Positions 25,685 to 33,350 of a stretch of 37,826 nt of DNA are shown here, piece after piece. The notes beneath the pieces were generated by a model. It saw only the letters and a list, made by a program, of their open reading frames with translations, did not search any database and was not told where the DNA came from. Position numbers and translations under genes: made by a program. Position 1 is the stretch's first letter; each line of letters opens with the position of its first letter. Source of the stretch: Flavobacteriales bacterium (lineage in GTDB: Bacteria > Bacteroidota > Bacteroidia > Flavobacteriales > Flavobacteriaceae); NCBI GenBank assembly GCA_011526365.1, contig WTIO01000057.1:1-37826 (forward strand). Reading direction: 5' to 3'.

Positions 25685-28183
25685 TTATTGATCTACTTGA
25701 ACGCTGCGTCCTCCTCTGCCATTGGCATCAAAACTGCGCAGGGTAACTTTATCCTCAGGCCCAAGTACCACGGGTGCAGTGTACACCGGAGAGCTATTGG
25801 TTGGGTTGCTGCCGTCTGTGGTGTAGCGTACTGTTAGTCCTGGGAATTTTTGTCGCACATGTAGCTTCCCCTTTGTAATTACTCCTCCAGGCTTTGGTAA
25901 ATCATAGGCCACCGAGGGGTAAAGTGCACTTATCAGCGGAAGACTTCGCTGCCCTAACTGATTGGAAAAATGATTCCATGCAACCTGCATGGCAGGCTTT
26001 TGTTCTTCCGCTGAAGTAGCTTGAAGCCACGCCGGACGTTGTTGCCAAGCCCGTTCAGCAAATACTACCATATTGGGGAACACCAATTCATCTAAAACCG
26101 CTGGACTAATTACAGTTTCCGTCCATAATTGACCTTGAATGCCTATGAGGTTTTGTCGTTTCAAAGGATCAAGCTTTTCTTTACTTGCAATATAAGATGG
26201 GCTAATCCCGTGCTTTTCAATTAAGCTAAAGTTGGCAAAAACATTTTCAGGATCGGTCCCCCAAGCGTCTTTATAATTGACATAACCCGACCAATCGAGA
26301 CCATAGTTCTCTATGTCATTATCATCGGTCATGTCAAAATAAAACGCCGATGAATTGCTCATCACTGTTTGAAAACCACGGTTGGCAAATTTATAGATCA
26401 TGTCCTCACGCCCACCTTTCCAAGTGTTATTCCAAACGTAAGGAATCACTTCAAAATTGAAGTTTTCTTTGCGTATTTGGGTTTCGCTTTGGCTTTTTTC
26501 AGAATGATCTAACATAATATCTTCCCAGCCTGCCATACGCACTCCCAATTGATCAAACATGCCTTTAAGGCGCTTTAAATTGTATTCATATAAGGCATCG
26601 ATAGAGGTAATTCCAAGTGTGTTTTCCTTAATAAAGGTATCGCATAGTGGGGACTTGCGCCAAGATCCATAGGGAAGTTCATCGGCACCAATACTAAATT
26701 GTTGCAAGGGAACCTCAGCAGCTTTATACATGCCTACCATTTCTTGCACCACCTTTTCAAAAAAGGTGTAGGCACTTTCCCTACAAATACAGATAATGTT
26801 GTCGTTGTACAATTGTGCAGAACGATACTCACTTTGGTCTTTTGGGTCAATTAGCAAATATTTTTCAGCTGCTGCTTTATCACCTTGGGTCATGTACTTT
26901 TTATAACGGGCATCCATTGCTTTTATCGCTGCACGTGCATGGGAAGGAAAACTAATTTGAGGCATAATCTGAATGTTGCGAGCATGAGCATACTGCAAGA
27001 GATCAATAAATTCTTCACGGGAAATAAATCCGTTTCCCGTTTGTCCTCCATGGGCCCCAGAACCGTACATGGGAATCAGTCGATTTGTTTCGGTGGTGGT
27101 ATACCCCCTTTTACTTGCTACTTCGGTCAACTCCTCCAAACCAGGAATTTCAATGCGCCAGCCTTCATCATCCGCCAGTTTAAAATCCAAGGCGTTGAGC
27201 TTAAAAAGACTCATAAGATCAAGCAGTTGTTTGATTTTTTCTACACTGTAAAAATTTCTTGAAATATCTAATAAAAATCCACGGTACTGAAAGCGTGGTG
27301 CATCTTCAATTGTGAGCAAAGGCCATGGACTTGCTTCTAAAGTTGCTGTTTGAATAATTTGTCGCAAGCTTTGAAGGCCATAAATCACTCCTGCATAAGA
27401 AGCGGCCTCCAAAAGGATAGCATCTTCCTCAAGTTGCAGCTTATACCCTTGCTCCTTAAGCTGTGCGTTGTGTTGAATTTTAAAATTTGAAGCGGCAGTA
27501 TCCCATTGGAGATTTTGACTAAAACTAGCCTTCAAAAATTGGTTTAAACGCACCTGTGCATTTGAAAATTCGGGCGCTAAAGTAACTGTCCAATCCGTGT
27601 CGGCCGCACGAAAAGCCGAAGGTTCACTTTGAAATTTAGGAGTAGGAACCACCCATTGTAATTCACTTTTGTTTAACAAAGAAACACCCTCCAACTGGTG
27701 GTAGCGATCCATTGCCGAAGGCAATTGAAGATCGGCAACCCCTTTTGCATCTTTCCATTTAATGGCTACCTCTGCATCCTGAGCCTCCCTATCCTGCACT
27801 AAAAACACCCCTCGTGGTCCCATTACTAAACGTTCCATGATACCGTTGTGGGTGTATGAAAAACGGAGGGTTTCTCCCGGAGCCAAAGCCCAGGCATCTC
27901 CCATTGAAAAAATAAAGTAATAGGCCCCGTTTACCCATTCAAAGGATATTCCCTCGGGCAAACTTTCGGTGGCCACACTTCCCCCCATCTGATTCCAATG
28001 TAGCTGCCAATTTCCGGGGGTATAATTAACATTGGTGTTATTTGTAATTTCAAAAGTAACCTGCATCTGATTCTTTGTAACATCAAATGTGTCTATGGTG
28101 TAGGTTACCTCTACCGGCGTCTTTGGAACAGAAGCACAGTTAACTATACCTAACATTGCTAGGAGGATAAAAAAACGTATCAT
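25685..28183 (-). CDS. Beta-N-acetylhexosaminidase, GH20, lipoprotein
   Basis: From the ATG at 28183 it has 832 residues, with a lipoprotein signal (MIRFFILLAMLGIVNC, Cys16). The order is a carbohydrate-binding N-terminal domain of the chitobiase type (about 20-165), a GH20 N-terminal alpha/beta domain (about 190-290), the GH20 catalytic barrel (about 300-760) with FLLDISRNFY, the catalytic Asp-Glu pair in SIGADELPYG and WGTDP near the end, and a C-terminal sandwich domain (RYTTDGSNPTNSSP). It removes terminal N-acetylhexosamine from chitin-type or glycoprotein oligosaccharides. An in-frame ATG at 28219 lies upstream of a possible -7 box and is not preferred. It heads the cupin-SDR operon. 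Confidence 0.92.
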   Translation of the reverse strand: MIRFFILLAMLGIVNCASVPKTPVEVTYTIDTFDVTKNQMQVTFEITNNTNVNYTPGNWQLHWNQMGGSVATESLPEGISFEWVNGAYYFIFSMGDAWALAPGETLRFSYTHNGIMERLVMGPRGVFLVQDREAQDAEVAIKWKDAKGVADLQLPSAMDRYHQLEGVSLLNKSELQWVVPTPKFQSEPSAFRAADTDWTVTLAPEFSNAQVRLNQFLKASFSQNLQWDTAASNFKIQHNAQLKEQGYKLQLEEDAILLEAASYAGVIYGLQSLRQIIQTATLEASPWPLLTIEDAPRFQYRGFLLDISRNFYSVEKIKQLLDLMSLFKLNALDFKLADDEGWRIEIPGLEELTEVASKRGYTTTETNRLIPMYGSGAHGGQTGNGFISREEFIDLLQYAHARNIQIMPQISFPSHARAAIKAMDARYKKYMTQGDKAAAEKYLLIDPKDQSEYRSAQLYNDNIICICRESAYTFFEKVVQEMVGMYKAAEVPLQQFSIGADELPYGSWRKSPLCDTFIKENTLGITSIDALYEYNLKRLKGMFDQLGVRMAGWEDIMLDHSEKSQSETQIRKENFNFEVIPYVWNNTWKGGREDMIYKFANRGFQTVMSNSSAFYFDMTDDNDIENYGLDWSGYVNYKDAWGTDPENVFANFSLIEKHGISPSYIASKEKLDPLKRQNLIGIQGQLWTETVISPAVLDELVFPNMVVFAERAWQQRPAWLQATSAEEQKPAMQVAWNHFSNQLGQRSLPLISALYPSVAYDLPKPGGVITKGKLHVRQKFPGLTVRYTTDGSNPTNSSPVYTAPVVLGPEDKVTLRSFDANGRGGRSVQVDQ

Positions 28184-28198
28184 CAAATTGTGATTTAG

Positions 28199-28206
28199 TA
28201 AATATA
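28199..28206 (-). promoter_or_regulatory. Possible -7 box for the GH20 operon
   Basis: TATATTTA on the minus strand (one base off consensus, the same variant as before the tRNA) lies 15 bp before the ATG at 28183. No convincing -33 element is seen. Confidence 0.35.
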
Positions 28207-28319
28207 CGTAGTGGACCATTTTATTATGTTGCTACATTATAAATTTAATTCAGGGTGATTAAGGTAATAATATCCCTTACATATTACCTAATTTCAATTG
28301 GAGATTTTAAACGATTGAC

Positions 28320-28373
28320 TGAATCAAACAATAAAAAAAGGAGTTACTTCCCTCCATTTTGCTGGTTGATTCA
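28320..28373. repeat. Imperfect hairpin, possibly an old terminator
   Basis: TGAATCAA (28320-28327) and TTGATTCA (28366-28373) are perfect inverted arms. Inside, GGAG/CTCC with an A/T run gives, on the minus strand, a short stem followed by seven T. The right arm contains the stop codon of the decayed SulP fragment, so this is probably its former terminator. The rest of the gap between the GH20 gene and position 28371 is AT-rich without other recognisable elements. Confidence 0.45.
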
Positions 28374-28630
28374 CAAGCATGCAGCACTAAAATTTTCAAA
28401 CAAATATTCTTCTTCTATATATTCACCAATTATCACAATCGCCTTCATTAAATATTTCGGCTGCTCATGCACGCCTACTAGTAACACTTTTACCTTGACG
28501 TTCCAAATCGATAATTACATCCTCCAATGCATTGCCTCGAAAATTATCGAATAGGAGTTTCATAGTAAAAATTAGATTTGGGATGCCACACATTAAATTG
28601 TATGACATAAATTTAATAGCAAAAAATAGG
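28371..28630 (-). pseudogene. Decayed C-terminal STAS domain of a SulP-type anion transporter
   Basis: On the minus strand two frames together read like a SulP STAS domain. The first frame, open from about 28660, gives SLFFAIKF, GIPNLIFTMK and NALEDVIIDLERQG. The second, open from 28514 to the TGA at 28371, gives VKVLLVGVHEQPKYLM and EEEYLFENFSAACL. The order and spacing (strand, ALxxVIxxLxxxG helix, VLLVGVxxQPxxL, EExxFxxF) fit the tail of bacterial sulfate/bicarbonate permeases. A frameshift near 28490-28500 and the lack of the membrane domain show that it is broken. Assignment is by pattern recall only. Confidence 0.5.
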
Positions 28631-28736
28631 GAGATATTGCAAAAGCCCTTAGGCTGCTGTAGTGAAGGGTAATGAAATTTTGAGAGCCTGTGGAAACATA
28701 CTATCTTGGGGAAAAAAATATTTTAATCCTCCTCCT

Positions 28737-29345
28737 ATGAAACGTCCTCTTGTTGCACCACTTGCACGAAACGCTACGGCAGAAAGTGAAGCCATGGCTG
28801 TATTTTATGAAGAAACACTCGGTTTTACACCCAACAGCTTGTTTACCATGATGCACCGACCTAAAATTGCCGCTGCTTTTTTGGAGTTAAATCAGGCGGT
28901 GATGGACAATCAGGGAAGATTAACCCCTGCCTTAAAACGCCAAATCGCCTATTTATCCAGTCAAACCACAGGGTGCCGCTACTGTGAGGCGCATGCCATA
29001 CGCGCTGCCGCTCGTTATGGAAGTGAGGAAGATAAAATGAAAAATTTATGGAATTATAAAACCTATCCTGCATTTAGCGCCGCAGAACGTGCAGCCTTTG
29101 ATTTTGCTATTGCCGCCTCTCAAGTTCCCAATAGCGTTAACGATGCCATAGCCGACGCCCTCCGAGAACATTGGGATGAAGGCGAGATTGTAGAAATTGC
29201 AGGAGTAGTAGCATTATTTGGATACCTTAACCGCTGGAATGACAGTATGGGTACCGCACTTGAAAAACCTGCCGCTGAAGATGCAAAAACGCTTTTGAAT
29301 GATGCGGGTTGGGATATTGGAAAACATCAGTACAACAATTCATGA
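28737..29345 (+). CDS. AhpD-like carboxymuconolactone decarboxylase family protein
   Basis: Starting at the ATG at 28737 it has 202 residues. The CxxC-x2-H signature GCRYCEAH (C80, C83, H86) of AhpD-like peroxidase/alkylhydroperoxidase proteins lies in the expected helix, preceded by RLTPALKRQIAYLSS. A GTG further upstream (28662) is in frame but adds a Gly/Asn-rich, poorly conserved-looking stretch that overlaps the SulP remnant. Members reduce peroxides or act as thiol-dependent oxidoreductases; a few are decarboxylases. The stop overlaps the start of the FAD oxidase gene (ATGA), so it heads a three-gene operon. Confidence 0.88.
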   Translation: MKRPLVAPLARNATAESEAMAVFYEETLGFTPNSLFTMMHRPKIAAAFLELNQAVMDNQGRLTPALKRQIAYLSSQTTGCRYCEAHAIRAAARYGSEEDKMKNLWNYKTYPAFSAAERAAFDFAIAASQVPNSVNDAIADALREHWDEGEIVEIAGVVALFGYLNRWNDSMGTALEKPAAEDAKTLLNDAGWDIGKHQYNNS

Positions 29346-30724
29346 AAATAATCACAGCACTCGAAGCCCAACTGGGTGAAGCGGCAATACTCCACGGAGA
29401 AAAGCTGCAAAGCCGCTATCACCATATTTGGAAAATGGATAAACCCTTAAATGCCGTGGCAGTGGTGCTTCCAAAAACTACAGCGGAAGTGGCTGCCGTT
29501 GTTCAACTTTGTCACCAAATGGGGCAAGAAATAGTAGTGCACGGGGGGCTGTCTAACCTTGTGGGTGGCACAGAAACCGCTGCCCACCAACTGGTGATTT
29601 CTATGGAAAAAATGAATGCCATTGAAGAGGTAGACCCCATTAGCAAAACCCTAACCGCCCAATCGGGAGCTATCATAGAACATCTTATTGATGCCGCTGC
29701 CAACCACGATTTATTACTGCCCTTAAATTTTGGCGCCAAAGGTTCGGCCCAAATTGGAGGAGCCATAGCTACTAATGCCGGAGGATTGCGTGTGTTTCGG
29801 TTTGGAATGACACGACAATTGGTGCTTGGTCTTGAAGCCGTACTCCCCGATGGTAGAATTATTACTAACCTGAAAAAAATTATCAAAGACAATTCTGGCT
29901 ACGACTTAAAGCAGTTATTTATTGGAAGTGAAGGTACATTGGGCATCGTTACCCGAGTAGTGCTCCGACTAATTGAAAAACCCAGTAGCAGGTGTTCGGC
30001 ATTGGTAGGCGTAGAAAATTATGACAAGGTACTACAGCTGTTAAAACATATGGATAAAGGTTTGGGCGGCACCCTAAGCGGTTTTGAGCTGATGTGGCAA
30101 CACACATACGAAACCATGACCTCTGACCCCTCTCCCTACCGCGCTCCCATACCCCAGCACTATCCCTATTATGTGTTTATTGAAGTTATGGGGAAAAACC
30201 ACACCCAAGATGTTAAACTCCTAGAAGACCTGGTAGGCGATTGTTTGGAAAATGAAATCGTCCTCGATGGAATGCTCGCCCAAACCGACAAGGAACTCAA
30301 TGCGTTGTGGCAAATACGGGAAGATGTTGCCGTCCTTGCAGCTCAGGCAAAAGACGATCAGCACTTTGATATTAGCCTCCCCATCCCAAAAATTGGATCG
30401 CTTATTGATCAGATTACAGCCGACCTAAAAAAACTACCCGTGGTAGATCGGATTTTTACCTTTGGGCATGTTGCCGACGGAAACATCCATTTTATCATCG
30501 GGAAGCACGAAAATAATCCTGACGTGATTGATGCCGTAAATGCCTTAGTATATAAGCATTTAAAGGCCCATCAAGGCTCAGTATCTGCCGAACACGGCAT
30601 TGGCTTACACAAAAAAAAGTACCTTAACACCTCGCGTTCTGAAGTTGAAATTGAATTGATGCAACAACTTAAACAGCTTTTTGATCCTAAAAATATTTTA
30701 AATCCAGGACGTATTGTGAATTAA
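29342..30724 (+). CDS. FAD-binding oxidoreductase, GlcD/D-lactate dehydrogenase type
   Basis: A 460-residue enzyme of the FAD_binding_4 plus FAD-oxidase C family. N-terminal FAD-binding motifs are VHGGLSNLVGGTETA and GAIATNAGGLRVFRFG, followed by SEGTLGIVTRVVLRL. The C-terminal half has FTFGHVADGNIHFII and SVSAEHGIGLHKKKYL, which are hallmarks of D-2-hydroxyacid dehydrogenases such as GlcD and D-lactate dehydrogenase. It probably oxidises D-lactate, D-2-hydroxyglutarate or a related acid. There is no GlcE/GlcF partner here, so it is likely a stand-alone enzyme. The ATG start overlaps the previous stop; an earlier in-frame ATG at 29309 is internal to the upstream gene. Confidence 0.92.
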   Translation: MKIITALEAQLGEAAILHGEKLQSRYHHIWKMDKPLNAVAVVLPKTTAEVAAVVQLCHQMGQEIVVHGGLSNLVGGTETAAHQLVISMEKMNAIEEVDPISKTLTAQSGAIIEHLIDAAANHDLLLPLNFGAKGSAQIGGAIATNAGGLRVFRFGMTRQLVLGLEAVLPDGRIITNLKKIIKDNSGYDLKQLFIGSEGTLGIVTRVVLRLIEKPSSRCSALVGVENYDKVLQLLKHMDKGLGGTLSGFELMWQHTYETMTSDPSPYRAPIPQHYPYYVFIEVMGKNHTQDVKLLEDLVGDCLENEIVLDGMLAQTDKELNALWQIREDVAVLAAQAKDDQHFDISLPIPKIGSLIDQITADLKKLPVVDRIFTFGHVADGNIHFIIGKHENNPDVIDAVNALVYKHLKAHQGSVSAEHGIGLHKKKYLNTSRSEVEIELMQQLKQLFDPKNILNPGRIVN

Positions 30725-30726
30725 AC

Positions 30727-31419
30727 ATGAAAGGTATCCTACACGTTTCCCCGGCTTTTTTTCGCTTAACGATAGTACTTGTTGTACTTTTTTACGCCTG
30801 TAGCACCCCTTCCCCCGAAGGCTTTGCCCCTATAGCTACAACTATCCCCAATCTTCAGTTCGAGTTGCGCTATGCCACTGCCAATAATTTTACTGGCAGA
30901 CCTGTTCGAGGCTACGCCAACATTGCAAAAGTATTAAGCCGTCCCGCCCTAAATGCCTTAGCCGCTGCACAAAAAGATTTTAACGCTATGGGCATGGGCT
31001 TAAAGCTTTATGATGGTTATCGACCACAAAAAGCTGTTGATGAATTTGTGACTTGGTCCAAACGTTTGAAAGACACTTTGAGAAAACAACAGTATTACCC
31101 CAAAGTACCCAAATCTGAGCTCTTTACTCGGGGGTATATTGCTGCTAAATCAGGGCACAGTAGAGGCAGCACAGTGGATGTTGGGTTGGTGTACTTGGAA
31201 GGCCCTAAAAAAGGAGAAGAAGTGGACATGGGCAGCCCTTGGGATTTTTTTGGCCCCATATCCTGGGCCAGTGACACTACCATCACAGTAGCCCAACAAA
31301 ACAACCGGAAGCTGCTTGCAAAAATTTTAATGCAACACGGCTTTAAACCCTACAGTAAAGAATGGTGGCATTTTACTTTAAAGGAAGAACCCTTTCCCGA
31401 TACCTATTTTGACTTTTAA
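30727..31419 (+). CDS. D-alanyl-D-alanine dipeptidase, VanX/DdpX type
   Basis: A 230-residue exported M15D peptidase. A lipoprotein-like signal ends at Cys25 (VVLFYAC). Zinc ligands and catalytic residues of VanX are present: SGHSRGSTVD (H144, D151) and KEWWHF (E212, H215), with the transition-state Arg in DGYRPQ (R99). It hydrolyses free D-Ala-D-Ala in the envelope, probably for recycling of cell-wall dipeptide. The VanH and VanA ligase genes are absent, so a vancomycin-resistance role is not supported. It follows the FAD oxidase by 2 bp and is convergent with the transporter gene. Confidence 0.93.
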   Translation: MKGILHVSPAFFRLTIVLVVLFYACSTPSPEGFAPIATTIPNLQFELRYATANNFTGRPVRGYANIAKVLSRPALNALAAAQKDFNAMGMGLKLYDGYRPQKAVDEFVTWSKRLKDTLRKQQYYPKVPKSELFTRGYIAAKSGHSRGSTVDVGLVYLEGPKKGEEVDMGSPWDFFGPISWASDTTITVAQQNNRKLLAKILMQHGFKPYSKEWWHFTLKEEPFPDTYFDF

Positions 31420-31424
31420 ATGAT

Positions 31425-32894
31425 TTACGCTTTGGCAAGTGCTTCTGGAAAACTACTGATGTCAATGTTCCAAAACAGTGGGAGCATAAAGTACACCATA
31501 AGCGCTACAATTATAATGGAGATAAGATTCATCCAAATCCCAGTTCGTACCATATCGGGGATGCGCAAATAGCCTGACCCAAAAACCACGGCATTAGGGG
31601 GTGTAGCCACAGGAAGCATATAGGCACAAGAAGCTGCTACAGCAGCACCAACCATTAGTGCAAAGGGATGTACGCCTACCTTTTCAGCCATAGGAGCTAA
31701 AACGGGTAGTAGCATTGCAGTAGTTGCCAAATTAGAAGTAATTTCTGTTAAAAAGTTTACCGCAGTAACCAACAGAAGAATCAACAGCAATAAAGAAAGG
31801 CCTTGCAATAAGGTCATTTGGTTGCCCAACCACAGGGCAAGCTCACTACTAACAAATGCTTTGGCCAATGCCATACCTCCCCCAAAAAGAATAATAATCC
31901 CCCAAGGGAGCTTTACGGCTTCTTTCCAGTTTAGCAGTACGCCGTCTTTTTGTTTTGTAGGAAGAATAAACAGGAGGACAGCAAAAAATATGGCAATAAT
32001 AGTATCGTCAATTGCGGGAAAAATAGTTTCTAAAACATAGGAACGCACGATCCAGCACACTGCTGCACTAGCAAAAATAAAAGCAACTACTTTTTCCTCG
32101 TACTGCATGGGGCCCAGGGCCTCTTTTAATCGTTTAATTTCTTGCTTGCCACCAGGAAACGAGAGTTGTTTGAATTGAAATGCAAATCGGGTGAGATACG
32201 TCCAACAAATAAGGAGCAATACCAATGAAATTGGAGCGCCAAACACAAACCATTGAAAAAAGGAAATTTCATAATTGTAGATCTCAGAAATCACCCCTGC
32301 CAGTACCAAATTAGGAGGTGTCCCAATTAGCGTTGCTACCCCACCAATAGAAGCACTATAGGCTATGGCTAACATTAGGGCTTTCCCAAAAATGGTGTTT
32401 TCGTTTTCAACGGTATTGGGATTGTCTTTTAATTGTTTGATGATAGCAATCCCTATGGGGAGCATCATCACCGAAGTAGCCGTATTGGAAATCCACATGG
32501 ATAAAAAGGCTGTGGCCACCATGAAGCCTAAAATTATTTTTCGAATATCAGCACCAATGAAATCTATGATGTTTAACGCAATGCGTTTGTGTAAATTCCA
32601 TTTTTCAATAGCTATGGCAATCATAAAACCGCCCAGGTAAAGAAACACATAACGATGGCCATAAGCTGCTGTGGTGGCTTGTAAATCTAAGCCGCCAGAA
32701 AGGGGAAACAACACTATGGGTAGAAGTGCCGTAACAGCAATGGGAACAGCTTCGGTAATCCACCACACGGCAATCCAGAGGGTGGTGGCCAAAACGGCAT
32801 TGGCCTGTGGGTTTAGCCCCTCAGGCTGGAAACCCAACAATACAACTACAAACAAAAGTGGCCCTAAAAATAAGCCTGCGCGAGGTGTCGTCAT
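31425..32894 (-). CDS. SLC13/DASS family sodium-coupled carboxylate transporter
   Basis: A 489-residue membrane protein with about 11 or 12 hydrophobic segments. The two SNT-type motifs of the DASS family are clear: WISNTATSVMMLPIG in the first half and EITSNLATTAMLLPVL in the second. GTPPNLVLAG and ATPPNAVVFGSG are the paired substrate/sodium loops. Such carriers import succinate, malate, citrate or other dicarboxylates. Here it is the last gene of an operon with an M20 amidohydrolase, so it may import a substrate or remove a product of that enzyme. Its ATG directly follows the stop of the NTF2-like gene (TAAATG). Confidence 0.93.
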   Translation of the reverse strand: MTTPRAGLFLGPLLFVVVLLGFQPEGLNPQANAVLATTLWIAVWWITEAVPIAVTALLPIVLFPLSGGLDLQATTAAYGHRYVFLYLGGFMIAIAIEKWNLHKRIALNIIDFIGADIRKIILGFMVATAFLSMWISNTATSVMMLPIGIAIIKQLKDNPNTVENENTIFGKALMLAIAYSASIGGVATLIGTPPNLVLAGVISEIYNYEISFFQWFVFGAPISLVLLLICWTYLTRFAFQFKQLSFPGGKQEIKRLKEALGPMQYEEKVVAFIFASAAVCWIVRSYVLETIFPAIDDTIIAIFFAVLLFILPTKQKDGVLLNWKEAVKLPWGIIILFGGGMALAKAFVSSELALWLGNQMTLLQGLSLLLLILLLVTAVNFLTEITSNLATTAMLLPVLAPMAEKVGVHPFALMVGAAVAASCAYMLPVATPPNAVVFGSGYLRIPDMVRTGIWMNLISIIIVALMVYFMLPLFWNIDISSFPEALAKA

Positions 32895-33350
32895 TTAGTT
32901 TTGGTTTGATGCACTGGTATGGTCACTGATAATTTTCCAGCCTTCATCTGTTTTTCGCCACAGTAAACTAAAATAGCCTGAGGCATTTCCTCCACTTCGC
33001 TCTAATTCAAATTTCCCCAGCATTTGAATAATGGTTGGGGAGTGTTGCTGTACGTCTTTAACAGTAAATTGAAGACGCCCCATAAGTGCCTTAGTAGCGT
33101 AATTTTTTTCGTAGCGTTGCTTCACATTTTCGTAGCCAAAGGTAGGCCCCTGTGATCCCATAAACACCAGGCAATCACTTTGCCAGTAACCCTCCATAAA
33201 CGATGAAATATCACCGGCATTCCAAGCTGCTTGTTGTTCGTATAATATGGCTGTTACTGCTTTAACAGCTGCTGGGTTGGGCTTTTGGGCGTATGCAGTT
33301 AATGAAAGTATGCCCCAAAGCAGGAACAACAAGTATTGTTTTTTAATCAT
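32895..33350 (-). CDS. Secreted NTF2-like (SnoaL/DUF4440) protein
   Basis: A 151-residue protein with a signal peptide (MIKKQYLLFLLWGILSLTAYAQ) and one cone-shaped alpha+beta NTF2-like domain. AAWNAGDISSFMEGYW and YENVKQRYEKNYATKALMG match the usual first-helix pattern, and the domain ends WKIISDHTS, as in DUF4440 proteins. No catalytic residues are certain. Members bind small ligands or act as accessory subunits. The start overlaps the stop of the M20 gene by 8 bp, so it is probably made together with that enzyme and the transporter. Confidence 0.85.
   Translation of the reverse strand: MIKKQYLLFLLWGILSLTAYAQKPNPAAVKAVTAILYEQQAAWNAGDISSFMEGYWQSDCLVFMGSQGPTFGYENVKQRYEKNYATKALMGRLQFTVKDVQQHSPTIIQMLGKFELERSGGNASGYFSLLWRKTDEGWKIISDHTSASNQN

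Noticed and set aside
28255-28554. A 99-codon open frame on the plus strand
   Set aside because: It begins with GTG, has no family resemblance, and lies opposite the SulP-like remnant whose reversed reading explains its composition.
30727-31419. A vancomycin-resistance function
   Set aside because: Only the VanX-type dipeptidase is present; ligase, dehydrogenase and two-component genes are missing.
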